This document shows positions 25,180-33,976 of a stretch of 64,000 bases of DNA, piece after piece. The stretch comes from Marisalimonas marina (lineage in GTDB: Bacteria; Pseudomonadota; Alphaproteobacteria; Puniceispirillales; Marisalimonadaceae): the NCBI GenBank assembly GCA_038131365.1, contig JAYPPH010000003.1, forward strand, positions 558,001 through 622,000. Reading direction: 5' to 3'. Each line of letters begins with the position of its first letter. The stretch's first letter is position 1. The translations under genes were made by a program, and so were the position numbers. The notes below the pieces were generated by a model, which ran no database searches, was not told the DNA's origin, and saw only the letters and a program-made list of their open reading frames with translations.

Positions 25180-26818
25180 CTTTAATATTATTAAAGCTTT
25201 TATATAGAAAGTACCCACCAGACAGAACTAATATTGATGCAACCACCATTCTTACTGGACTATCCATTAAAAACAAAGGTAATGATAGAGCAATCATGGA
25301 GATTGGGACATAAAGTCTTGAAAAGGCAGTGTTTTTCTCTGCATTCTGATAAAATGGGAAAATTACAGATATAACAGCCATTAATAAGAAAAACATAGAC
25401 CAAGGTCTTGTTAAAAATAGCATCAAATCATCACTTATTCCTGTAGCCCTAGCTAAATTAAGCTCTGCCAACCTACCTAACACAACTCCAAGGATCATTG
25501 GTGCTAGAGGAAAGCCTAATTTTTTCATAAAATATCCAATTATACCAAAAAAGAACATTACCCAGATATCAAAAACAATATTGTGCAACGCGAATACACC
25601 AATTGCACAATAGGCTAATATAACTGATGCTAAAACGTACATAGGAATTTTTGTTACTAGTAAAAAGATTCTCAGAGAAAATGCCTGTAAGCCTACCATA
25701 AAAAAATGAGCAACAAAAAAAGCTATAAACACTCCATAAGCCAATAGAGGTTCATCTTGAATAAAAGTAGGCCCAGGAATGATATTATGTATCATGAGAG
25801 CGCCTAACATTACAGCTGTTACAATATCACCTGGAATACCTAGTGCCATCATCATTATCAAAGCACCACCAGCTGTAGCATTGTTTGCAGCTTCAGGAGC
25901 AATAACACCGTCATATTCTCCTTTTCCAAAATTAGATCTATTTTTAGATGCTTTTTTAGCTTGATCATAAGCTAAAATATTTGAAATAGATCCACCTGCC
26001 GCAGGAAGAATACCAGTAAAAATTCCAATAAAACTTGATCTAAATAAATTAACCCATCGTTTAAGAATTATTGAAATAGCCTTCATATGTTCAACTTTTA
26101 CTACAGAGCCTGATTGAGACATTAAAGGACTTTTTGCCCTTTTATCATCTTCTACATCGGTCAATAATTGAGAAAATGCAAATAATCCTATTAATACAGG
26201 CAGAAAAGCAAAACCTTGTTTAAAGTCATCAAAACCAAATGTAAATCTGGCTACACCGTTAATCTCATCTTCACCAACGGTTGCAGCAAACAAACCAAGC
26301 AACCCAGCTATCAAACCTTTAGTTATATTACCACCAGATAAACTAACTGTTATTGTTAAAGCAAATATTATTAGCGAAAAATAATCCCAAGGTCCAAATT
26401 CTAAGCCTAAAAAGGCTAATTGAGGAGCTAGCGCTACTAAAATTACTGCACTAATCATACCTCCAAAGAAAGATGACCATAACCCAAGACCAAGCGCAAG
26501 ACCAGGTCTACCCGATCTTACTAAAGGGAAACCATCAAATGTTGTGGCTACGGAAGATGGCGTTCCAGGTATTCCAGTAAGCATGCAAGACATAAGTCCA
26601 CCTGAGAAACCTCCAACAAAAACACCTAACATTGTTGCCAGACCTTGAATAGCTGTCATACCAAATGTAAAAGGTAGGGTTAAAATCACTCCCATTGCAA
26701 TCGTAAAACCTGGTATTGCACCAGCCAAAATACCAGCCAATGTCCCAATCAACATTAAACCTAGAGTTACAGGATCTAAAACTATGCTTGCAAAGGCTTG
26801 TAAAATAACATCAATCAT
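25172..26818 (-). CDS. tctA: Tripartite tricarboxylate transporter large permease TctA
   Basis: Start set at ATG 26818 (MIDVILQAFA), four bases after the TctB stop; the longer frame would begin inside tctB. About 548 residues with many membrane helices. TctA signatures: GTLAGILAGAIPGFTIAMGV, GIPGTPSSVATTFDGFPL, GLWSSFFGGM, and the second inverted-repeat motif GIFTGILPAAGGSISNILAYD with NNATAGGALI. It is the sodium- or proton-coupled channel part of a TTT uptake system for carboxylic acids, fed by TctC. Last gene of tctC-tctB-tctA. Confidence 0.93.
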   Translation of the reverse strand: MIDVILQAFASIVLDPVTLGLMLIGTLAGILAGAIPGFTIAMGVILTLPFTFGMTAIQGLATMLGVFVGGFSGGLMSCMLTGIPGTPSSVATTFDGFPLVRSGRPGLALGLGLWSSFFGGMISAVILVALAPQLAFLGLEFGPWDYFSLIIFALTITVSLSGGNITKGLIAGLLGLFAATVGEDEINGVARFTFGFDDFKQGFAFLPVLIGLFAFSQLLTDVEDDKRAKSPLMSQSGSVVKVEHMKAISIILKRWVNLFRSSFIGIFTGILPAAGGSISNILAYDQAKKASKNRSNFGKGEYDGVIAPEAANNATAGGALIMMMALGIPGDIVTAVMLGALMIHNIIPGPTFIQDEPLLAYGVFIAFFVAHFFMVGLQAFSLRIFLLVTKIPMYVLASVILAYCAIGVFALHNIVFDIWVMFFFGIIGYFMKKLGFPLAPMILGVVLGRLAELNLARATGISDDLMLFLTRPWSMFFLLMAVISVIFPFYQNAEKNTAFSRLYVPISMIALSLPLFLMDSPVRMVVASILVLSGGYFLYKSFNNIKAT

Positions 26819-26822
26819 AGAC

Positions 26823-27311
26823 TTACCAAATCCTAAGTAACTCACCTTCAGGTAAAATAACTTTAAGCCCAAAGGTAAATATTGACCACATTATTCCGAT
26901 TGTAATTATTGAAATAATGAAGTGATTAAAAAGTTTTTTTGGTGAAGCTCCACCTAATAATGTCAGTAGGCCAAATACAAATAAAATTCCACCAATTAAC
27001 ATTCCTAAGTAATCTAGAAATGTTAAAAAAAGAACAAACATAAAAAAACAAATCAATGCATTTTTAAATTTAAAAAAAATGTTAGTGGTATTTTCATCGA
27101 TTGCATCTAAATTATTATCTGTTTTGTAAACTACAGATTTAATAAGCATTACTAGACACATAACTGACAAGAGACACAAAATCACAGTAGGCCAAAAACT
27201 AGCCTTCATGCCCTGATAACCTGGGTCTTCTATTTCAAAACTATTGTTAATCATTATTCCACAGAATAATAATAAGAAAATAGCTACGATTGTGTCTTTG
27301 TTTATATTCAT
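26823..27311 (-). CDS. tctB: Tripartite tricarboxylate transporter small permease TctB
   Basis: 162 residues with four hydrophobic segments (about 8-23, 35-60, 85-105, 107-155), the fold of the DUF1468/TctB family, with the early motif SFEIEDPGYQGMKASFWPT. It pairs with TctA in the inner membrane. ATG start; 53 bp after the tctC stop. The short connection to tctA (four bases) supports coupled translation. Confidence 0.88.
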   Translation of the reverse strand: MNINKDTIVAIFLLLFCGIMINNSFEIEDPGYQGMKASFWPTVILCLLSVMCLVMLIKSVVYKTDNNLDAIDENTTNIFFKFKNALICFFMFVLFLTFLDYLGMLIGGILFVFGLLTLLGGASPKKLFNHFIISIITIGIMWSIFTFGLKVILPEGELLRIW

Positions 27312-27364
27312 GATGATATTATGATGAAGAGAAGAGATAAATAATTATCTCTTCTCATATATTG

Positions 27365-28342
27365 TTAGTCTTTCCTTTTATAAACACCAACTTGTTTAGC
27401 AATTGGCTTCCAATAATCATAAGTAGCCTGAAAATGCTTTTTGTATGCATCAGGTCCTTTATAATTTATTAGAATACCTTTCTTATGCATAGCAGCCTTG
27501 AACTCACTATCTGAAGCAGCACCCTCAAACATCTTAGCATAATGATTTACGATTTCTGGTGAAGTTCCTTTTGGAGCAACGACACCTCTTTCAACAGCAA
27601 ATATTACGTTAGCACCTTGTTCTTGAGCGGTTTTAATATCAGGAATTTGGTCAAGTCTCTTATCATTTGTAACACCTAAAGCTTTTAACTTACCCGCCTT
27701 AATAAACTTGATGGCTGCTGCAAGATTAATCTCACCTAACTTAATATTATTAGCTAATAAAGCAGTCATTCTTTGTTTAGTACCATCATAAGATACATGC
27801 TTAAACTTTATACCAGCAGCATCTTCTAAAAGAAGAAAAACAAATTGACTAGTTGAACCAAAAGTACCTCCAGCTGTTATTGTTCCTGGTGCTTTCTTAG
27901 CTTCTGCTATTAATTCAGATATGTTGTTATATGGTACATCTACATTTGCTCCAATAATTGAAGGGGTAGAAGTTACCATTGAAATAGTTTCAAATGCATC
28001 CCAAGTTATATCAATTCTGCCAGTAAAGTAGCTTGTTATTGCACTTTGGTGAATTGCAAATAAAGTACATCCATCAGGCTTTGCCTTTGCGGCTTGCTTA
28101 GCACCTTTATTACCACCTTGACCACCAACATTAACAACTTGAAGCTGAGGTTTTGCACCGGCTTTATTTACCTTCTCAACCATTTGTCTAAAAATGACAT
28201 CAGTACCTCCACCGGCACCCCAAGGAACTATAAGTTTTGCAGTACTACAAGGTATATTAGGGGCAGCTGAAACAGCTGTCGCTGACAACGCTAGAAACGC
28301 TATCCCTGCAAGCCCACCTTTAAAAAAATTTTTTATTGGCAT
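27365..28342 (-). CDS. tctC: Tripartite tricarboxylate transporter substrate-binding protein TctC
   Basis: Start set at ATG 28342: GGAG lies six bases upstream, whereas the longer frame uses a TTG overlapping that site. The N-terminus (PIKNFFKGGLAGIAFLALSA to SAAP) is a Sec signal peptide. BugD/TctC features follow: KLIVPWGAGGGTDVIFRQM, VNVGGQGGNKGAKQAAKAKPDGCTL and GVVAPKGTSPEI. Periplasmic binding protein of an extracytoplasmic carboxylate uptake system; the exact ligand (citrate, dicarboxylate, amino-acid derivative or other) is not readable. First gene of the TTT operon; divergent from the gamma-glutamyltransferase gene. Confidence 0.92.
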   Translation of the reverse strand: MPIKNFFKGGLAGIAFLALSATAVSAAPNIPCSTAKLIVPWGAGGGTDVIFRQMVEKVNKAGAKPQLQVVNVGGQGGNKGAKQAAKAKPDGCTLFAIHQSAITSYFTGRIDITWDAFETISMVTSTPSIIGANVDVPYNNISELIAEAKKAPGTITAGGTFGSTSQFVFLLLEDAAGIKFKHVSYDGTKQRMTALLANNIKLGEINLAAAIKFIKAGKLKALGVTNDKRLDQIPDIKTAQEQGANVIFAVERGVVAPKGTSPEIVNHYAKMFEGAASDSEFKAAMHKKGILINYKGPDAYKKHFQATYDYWKPIAKQVGVYKRKD

Positions 28343-28433
28343 TGTTATCTCCAAAAAGTTATTTAATTTAGAATAATAAAGATTGAATAATTGCTAGATA
28401 ATAACTCAGAGTCAAATTGTTTATAGGTTAAAA

Positions 28434-30242
28434 ATGAATAAATTTACTACCAGGCCAGAAATTGTTGGAAATTTTGGCGTTGTAACATCAACTCATTGGA
28501 TCGCAACAGCCGTGGGAATGTCTATCCTTGAAAAGGGTGGAAATGCTTTTGATGCTGCTGTCGCCACAGGTTTCACGCTTCAAGTCGTTGAACCTCATTT
28601 AAATGGTCCTGGTGGTGAAGTCCCTCTTATTCTTGCACCAAATAATAAAGATCCAATAGTTATATGTGGGCAAGGTGTAGCTCCTGAACTTGCTACTTTA
28701 AAAACTTTCAATGATCTTAATTTAAATATAGTTCCAGGAAGTGGTTTGTTACCAGCTGTTGTTCCAGGAGCTTTTGATGCATGGATGCTCCTACTACTCA
28801 AATATGGAACAATGTCGATAAGAGAGGTTATGGAACCAGCTATAGGAATAGCCACAAAAGGGTTTCCACTTGTTCCAAATATTGTCAATACCATTAAGTC
28901 AGTTGAAGAGCTCTTCAGAAATGAATGGAAAAGTTCAGCTGAAATTTATTTACCTCAGGGTAACTTACCAAATCCTGGAGATTTCTTTAAGAATATAAAA
29001 ATGGCTGAGACCTACCTCAAAATAATAAGAGAGGCAGAATTAAAATCTCAAGATATTAAAGAACAAATCCAACAAGCTAGAAAAATTTGGAGCCAAGGTT
29101 TTATAGCAGAAGAAATTGATAAATTTTGTCAAAATAATGAATTTTTAGATACAACTGAAAGAAAACATAAAGGCCTATTGACAGGAAATGATCTAGCAAA
29201 TTGGTCAGCTACTATTGAAAAACCTCTATCTTATGATTATAAAAATTTTACTGTCTGTAAAACTGGGCCTTGGGGCCAAGGACCAACTTTTCTTCAACAA
29301 CTAGCAATATTAAAACATTTTGATTTAGACTCTCTTGATGAGCTCTCCCCTGATTTTGTCCATCTGGTTGTTGAGGCAACCAAGCTTGCGTTTGCCGATA
29401 GAGAAGCATTCTATGGTGACACAAATTTTAACAAAGTTCCTATGGATAGGTTATTAAGCGAAGAGTATAATTTAGCGCGTAAGAATTTAATTTCTGTAGA
29501 TGCTTCTATGGAAGTAAGACCAGGCAAGATCGATGGGTTTAATGGAAGGGTTGTTGTTAGACCTAAGGGTAAAACTCCAGAATCATTTTCTAAATTTGAT
29601 ATTGGAGAGCCAACAGTAGCTAGGTTTGATGAGCCAAACCCTAACAGTTTAGGAGAAACAAAAGGAGACACAACACATTTTGATATAATAGATAAATGGG
29701 GCAATATGATTGCAGGCACTCCAAGTGGCGGATGGTTACAGAGCTCTCCAATAATACCAAGATTGGGATTTTGTTTATCTAATAGAGGACAGATGTTTTG
29801 GCTAGACGAAAATTCGCCAGCATGTATTGGACCCAAAAGACGTCCAAGAACAACATTATCACCTAGTTTAGCTCTTAAAGATGGTGAACCATATATGGTT
29901 TTTGGAACTCCTGGTGGTGATCAACAAGATCAATGGTCCCTCCATCTTTTTTTAAGACATGTTCATTTTGGTTTAAATCTCCAAGAAGCTATTGATGCAC
30001 CTGGTTTTAGCACTGCACACTTTCCAAACTCATTCTATCCTAGAGAAACAGATGTTGGTCACCTTGCACTAGAAGCGAGATTTCCAAGAGAAACCATTGA
30101 AGCCTTGATGAAAAAAGGGCATAAAGTTTCTGTAGATACAGAATGGAGTCTTGGAAGAATGACTGCTGCTTCAAAAAATGGTGAAATTTTAAAAGCAGCA
30201 GCTAATCCACGGTTTATGCAAGGATATGCAATTGGAAGGTAA
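28434..30242 (+). CDS. Gamma-glutamyltransferase family protein, signal-less
   Basis: 602 residues. Family marks: GGNAFDAAVATGFTLQVVEPHLNGPGG, and the autoprocessing nucleophile Thr413 in KGDTTHFDIID. Downstream GTPSGGWLQSSPIIP and FGTPGGDQQDQWSL fit the small subunit. Classical GGT is periplasmic with a signal peptide; here the protein starts MNKFTTRPEIVGNFGVV with none, so it is likely cytoplasmic, as in some GGT-like amidases and acylases. Context (TctABC divergent, aspartate dehydrogenase downstream) suggests hydrolysis of an imported gamma-glutamyl or acylamino compound; this is inference. Confidence 0.88.
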   Translation: MNKFTTRPEIVGNFGVVTSTHWIATAVGMSILEKGGNAFDAAVATGFTLQVVEPHLNGPGGEVPLILAPNNKDPIVICGQGVAPELATLKTFNDLNLNIVPGSGLLPAVVPGAFDAWMLLLLKYGTMSIREVMEPAIGIATKGFPLVPNIVNTIKSVEELFRNEWKSSAEIYLPQGNLPNPGDFFKNIKMAETYLKIIREAELKSQDIKEQIQQARKIWSQGFIAEEIDKFCQNNEFLDTTERKHKGLLTGNDLANWSATIEKPLSYDYKNFTVCKTGPWGQGPTFLQQLAILKHFDLDSLDELSPDFVHLVVEATKLAFADREAFYGDTNFNKVPMDRLLSEEYNLARKNLISVDASMEVRPGKIDGFNGRVVVRPKGKTPESFSKFDIGEPTVARFDEPNPNSLGETKGDTTHFDIIDKWGNMIAGTPSGGWLQSSPIIPRLGFCLSNRGQMFWLDENSPACIGPKRRPRTTLSPSLALKDGEPYMVFGTPGGDQQDQWSLHLFLRHVHFGLNLQEAIDAPGFSTAHFPNSFYPRETDVGHLALEARFPRETIEALMKKGHKVSVDTEWSLGRMTAASKNGEILKAAANPRFMQGYAIGR

Positions 30243-30260
30243 ATAAATGAGGACTGAGAA

Positions 30261-31061
30261 TTGAAAGTTGGGATTGTTGGTTTTGGTTCTATAGGAACTG
30301 AAGTTGCTAAAGCACTTATAAAAGGTGTAGAAGATTTTACTTTATTTGGTGTATCATCTAGGAGCCACGAAAATGCTCTTAAAAGAATATCAAGTTTAAA
30401 ACATGATATTAAAATTTATGACCTAGACGAACTAGTTGAAAATTCTGATATATTAATTGATTGTGCACCCAAAGAAGCATTCAGACAAATTGCTAGCAAA
30501 TGTATTAATAAAAGAAAGACACTTATTACTGTAAGTGGTTCTGGAATTCTTGATAATCTTGATTTGAAAACTTTAGCAAAGAAGAATGAAACACAAATTA
30601 TTTTAGCTACTGGTGCTATATTAGGTTTAGACGCATTACGAGCAGCATCTGAGTCAAAAATTAACGAAGTAAAAATGATAACGCGAAAACCACCTAACGC
30701 CTTATCTAGCGCCCCTTTTGTAATTGATAATAATATTAATTTAGACAATCTCTCAGATCCAAAATTAATTTTTAAAGGTTCAGCTACAGAAGGTGCTAAA
30801 GCATTTCCTGCAAATGTAAATGTTGCTGCCGCAGTTGGTCTTGCTGGCATAGGACCCGATAAAACAAAATTAGAGATTTGGGCAGACCCAAGCTTAACAA
30901 GAAACACACATAAGGTAGAAGTAGTTGCAGACAGTGCTATTTTTCAAATGTCTATCCAAAATGTTCAAACCCCTGAAAATCCTGGCACAGGAAAAATTAC
31001 GGGTCTTAGTGTTATAGCATGTCTTAGAGGGTTAAAGTCACCAATCAAAATTGGAACTTAA
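30261..31061 (+). CDS. Aspartate dehydrogenase family protein (DUF108)
   Basis: 266 residues, TTG start at 30261 with GAGGA eight bases upstream, 18 bases after the GGT-family stop. Rossmann GFGSIGTEVA at 7-16, DCAPKEAFRQ, VSGSGI, ATGAILGLDALRAA, the RKPPNAL loop and FPANVNVAAAVGLAG, matching the NAD(P)-dependent L-aspartate dehydrogenase fold (NadX-type, DUF108). The catalytic His is probably in SLTRNTHKVEV. It makes iminoaspartate/oxaloacetate and ammonia from aspartate; in NadX it feeds NAD synthesis. Pairing with a GGT-family enzyme suggests amino-acid catabolism instead. Confidence 0.85.
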   Translation: MKVGIVGFGSIGTEVAKALIKGVEDFTLFGVSSRSHENALKRISSLKHDIKIYDLDELVENSDILIDCAPKEAFRQIASKCINKRKTLITVSGSGILDNLDLKTLAKKNETQIILATGAILGLDALRAASESKINEVKMITRKPPNALSSAPFVIDNNINLDNLSDPKLIFKGSATEGAKAFPANVNVAAAVGLAGIGPDKTKLEIWADPSLTRNTHKVEVVADSAIFQMSIQNVQTPENPGTGKITGLSVIACLRGLKSPIKIGT

Positions 31062-31984
31062 TTTAAATTTAGTGTTTCTTGATATACTTTCATTTTAACA
31101 TAACAAGACATTAGGATAGGACATTCAATTTTATTAATATTTGCTTTTGATATCAAATCACCAAATATTTCTTCATGCTCTGTAAAAGAATTTTTTTCAA
31201 CATCTCTTTGCATTGATGCCTTTATCGGTGAACCTGGGGCTGTAATACTTTTAACAATATTATTTGCTTCTTCATCTTCAATTGTATAACCGTAAGATTC
31301 TGCAATTAACCTACATTCTTTGTATAAATCAGATATAATTTTCTCACCAAAATTATGTTTGACTATATCTCCCAAACTACACCCAAACAATGTTGTCGCC
31401 CCAGCTACAGTTGATATAAAAACCCACTTCTTCCATAGATCTGAATTAATCTGCTCACTAAGAGTAACATCGAATTTTGATTTTTTACAAATTTCATAAA
31501 AAGGTAGTAAAATATCATTCTTTTTATTATCTCTATTTCCAAAAGTAATATTTTGCCTTAAGTTCCCAAAATGTTCTATTGATCCATCCTGATGAAGAGT
31601 AGAACTTATTATAGCAAGACCTCCCATTACATTCTCTTCACCAAAAGTTTCGTCTAACATTCTAAAATGTTCAATTCCATTCAAAAAAGGTATTATTATT
31701 CCCTTACCCTTAATTGCACTAAGGTCATTTAAAGCTTGTTTTAGGTCAAAAGTTTTACATGATATTAATACAACATCATATATAGGCTGAAGTTCATCAG
31801 CCAAAATCAAGTTTGGCTGTATATTTATGTTTCCTAGAGAACTAATTATTTTAAGTCCATTTTCTGAAACTATTTTTTTTCTTTTAGGCCTTACTAAAAA
31901 AGTTACATCTGCGCCACTCTCATGTAAAAAGCCTCCGAAGAAACCTCCTATTCCACCTATGCCTACAACGAGTATTTTCATCAT
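31058..31984 (-). CDS. 2-dehydropantoate 2-reductase-like (PanE/ApbA) protein
   Basis: 308 residues, ATG start. N-terminal Rossmann GIGGIGGFFGGFLHESGADVTFLVR with NADP-type Arg, ISCKTFDL, LNGIEHFRMLDETFGEENVMGG, and the C-terminal helical domain with LWKKWVFISTVAG. These define the ketopantoate reductase family (NADPH-dependent reduction of ketopantoate in CoA biosynthesis). Many paralogues act on other 2-keto acids, so the pantothenate role is only possible. Convergent with the aspartate dehydrogenase gene (four-base overlap); a second reductase gene precedes it. Confidence 0.85.
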   Translation of the reverse strand: MMKILVVGIGGIGGFFGGFLHESGADVTFLVRPKRKKIVSENGLKIISSLGNINIQPNLILADELQPIYDVVLISCKTFDLKQALNDLSAIKGKGIIIPFLNGIEHFRMLDETFGEENVMGGLAIISSTLHQDGSIEHFGNLRQNITFGNRDNKKNDILLPFYEICKKSKFDVTLSEQINSDLWKKWVFISTVAGATTLFGCSLGDIVKHNFGEKIISDLYKECRLIAESYGYTIEDEEANNIVKSITAPGSPIKASMQRDVEKNSFTEHEEIFGDLISKANINKIECPILMSCYVKMKVYQETLNLN

Positions 31985-31997
31985 TTCACCTACAAGA

Positions 31998-32978
31998 TTA
32001 AAAAAAGTTAGATTTCTGTAATTCTGATATGTCCTCTAAAAGACTAGCTGGAAGTGGTCCCATTTCAACAGCTTCGATTGAGTTTTTCAAATGTTCTAAA
32101 GTAGCCATACCTATTACAATAGAGTGAATATTTTTGCTCGACAAACCGTACCTGAGAGCATATTGAGCCCTATTACCATATTTTTCTCCTATTAAATCTG
32201 ATACCATATGAGCTCTTCTTTCTTCTTCGTCAATGTTTATAACATTTGTCACAGGTATTTCTCGACCATGCCTAATATCTGTAGCCAATAAACCCGCAGC
32301 AAAAACCCTAATTCCAAGAATACCCATTTTGTGTTTATTACAAATTGATATTAATCCTGAAAAATCATGATCATTCCAGGCATTTGCTTCTTCAAATTCT
32401 GCTGAAGGATTAAGAAGATTGTAATAGATTTGAGCAGTATCAAAATAGCCTATTTCTAAAACATTCTTTATTGAATTAGTATCACCTAAAGCAGTTAGTC
32501 CAATATTTTGAACTCTTTGATCTTCTTTTAACTTAAGCATTATCTCGGCAACACCATTTTTCTCTAATATTTCTTTTTCAGTTAGTGTCCCAGAATTCTT
32601 CTCATGAGTAATTTTATTGTGTAACTGATATAAGTTTAACTGGTCTAACTTTAGTCTTTTTAGACTATTATCTAATTTTCTATCTATCTGAGATTCAAAT
32701 GTTTCTGAACTTTGTGGATCTAGTCTTGCTTTTGAAGAAACATATAATTTTTCATTCTGATTAAGGGAATCTAATAATATACCAATATTTTTTTCTGATA
32801 CTCCCTCACTATAACTCTCTGCAGTATCTATCCAATTAATACCATTATCTAGCGCAAGTTCGATTGCTTTTTCCATGACTTTATATTCTGCATCAATAAA
32901 CAGCCCGCCAACCCAACCACCTCCAAGAGTAATTTCAGAAATATCTAGGTTTGTTCTGCCTAATTTATTTTTTTTCAT
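31998..32978 (-). CDS. Aldo/keto reductase
   Basis: 326 residues, ATG start. The AKR catalytic tetrad is visible: Asp and Tyr in WIDTAESYSEG, Lys in LYVSSKARLD, and His in LNLYQLHNKI. The NADP-binding end ALRYGLSSKNIHSIVIGMATLEHL is normal. Similar to bacterial AKRs that reduce or oxidise sugar or hydroxy compounds, e.g. D-threo-aldose 1-dehydrogenase-like enzymes. It lies 13 bp ahead of the PanE-like gene on the same strand. Confidence 0.88.
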   Translation of the reverse strand: MKKNKLGRTNLDISEITLGGGWVGGLFIDAEYKVMEKAIELALDNGINWIDTAESYSEGVSEKNIGILLDSLNQNEKLYVSSKARLDPQSSETFESQIDRKLDNSLKRLKLDQLNLYQLHNKITHEKNSGTLTEKEILEKNGVAEIMLKLKEDQRVQNIGLTALGDTNSIKNVLEIGYFDTAQIYYNLLNPSAEFEEANAWNDHDFSGLISICNKHKMGILGIRVFAAGLLATDIRHGREIPVTNVINIDEEERRAHMVSDLIGEKYGNRAQYALRYGLSSKNIHSIVIGMATLEHLKNSIEAVEMGPLPASLLEDISELQKSNFF

Positions 32979-33062
32979 AATATTGTTATCTTTGTTGAAT
33001 AAAAGTTGTATTAGATAAGTTTGCTAATTTAACCTCTCCTTCAATCTAATAGATAACTTTTT

Positions 33063-33971
33063 ATGAATAAAGATAAAATATTTTTAAAAAACTTGTTTTT
33101 AGGAACATTCTTAGCCTCACTTTCGGCAACACTTGGAGGCTCCACATTTGTATTTACAAGACTTTTAGTTGAAAATATTGATCCATTTACATTAAGTTTT
33201 TTACGTTATGGTCTCACAGGATTAATACTTTTTTTATTATCAATAACTATTTTTTTTAAAAAAAAATTTGATATGGTAGACATTATACCCATGTGCCTTC
33301 TCGGCTTAGCTATGATTTCTCTTTTTCCAAATTTTATGGCATTGGGTCTTGAACATACAACTGCATCAAGGGCTGGTTTACTTTATGCAACTATGCCACT
33401 TTGCACGATTATAATTGCCTTTTTTTTTAAAATTGAAAAAATTACATTAAACAAATCTTTAGCAGTACTTATTGCAATAACTGGTGTCACTTTTTGTATG
33501 TCAGAGAGAGTTGATAATAACTTCAATGAAACATTAAAAGGTGATTTTTTAATGATGATAGGAGTTATAGCTGCATCCTGTTTTACTGTATTTTCAGGAA
33601 AATATTTAAAAAAATATGGAAATATTCGAGTAATGATTTTTGTAATATTTATAGGCAGTTTAATTAATTTCCTGGTAACAATAATTTGGGGATCAACTCT
33701 TCAAACTTCTTACACATTTAATCAAAATGAAATCATTGCCTTTTTCATGTTAGTTATTCCTGGTGGAGTTTTAATGATGTTTTGTTGGGGAAAAGCTTTG
33801 CAACTAATCTCTCCAACACAAGCCGCCATTTCTCTTGGTTTCAATCCACTTTCAGCCATTTTACTTGGATACTTTATACTTAACGAAGCTATTACTTTTA
33901 GATTAGGAATTGGTTTTATTTCTATTATATTTGCAATTTTTTTAGCAAATTGGGAATTTAAAAAAAAGTAA
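33063..33971 (+). CDS. DMT/EamA-family transporter
   Basis: 302 residues with ten predicted helices in two EamA repeats: first repeat from about 12 with SATLGGSTFVFTRLLVENIDP, second from about 155 with MIGVIAASCFTVFSGKY. The end-helix motif SPTQAAISLGFNPLSAILLGYF is typical. Exporter of amino acids or metabolites by family; substrate unknown. Convergent with gatB, with only five bases between the stops. Compare with the truncated homologue remnant at 10272. Confidence 0.87.
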   Translation: MNKDKIFLKNLFLGTFLASLSATLGGSTFVFTRLLVENIDPFTLSFLRYGLTGLILFLLSITIFFKKKFDMVDIIPMCLLGLAMISLFPNFMALGLEHTTASRAGLLYATMPLCTIIIAFFFKIEKITLNKSLAVLIAITGVTFCMSERVDNNFNETLKGDFLMMIGVIAASCFTVFSGKYLKKYGNIRVMIFVIFIGSLINFLVTIIWGSTLQTSYTFNQNEIIAFFMLVIPGGVLMMFCWGKALQLISPTQAAISLGFNPLSAILLGYFILNEAITFRLGIGFISIIFAIFLANWEFKKK

Positions 33972-33976
33972 TGTTA

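Noticed and set aside
29411..29836. Minus-strand open frame within the GGT-family gene
   Set aside because: Shadow of a real coding frame with strong family motifs.
30416..30907. 163-codon minus frame opposite the aspartate dehydrogenase
   Set aside because: Shadow frame; composition and lack of motifs argue against coding.
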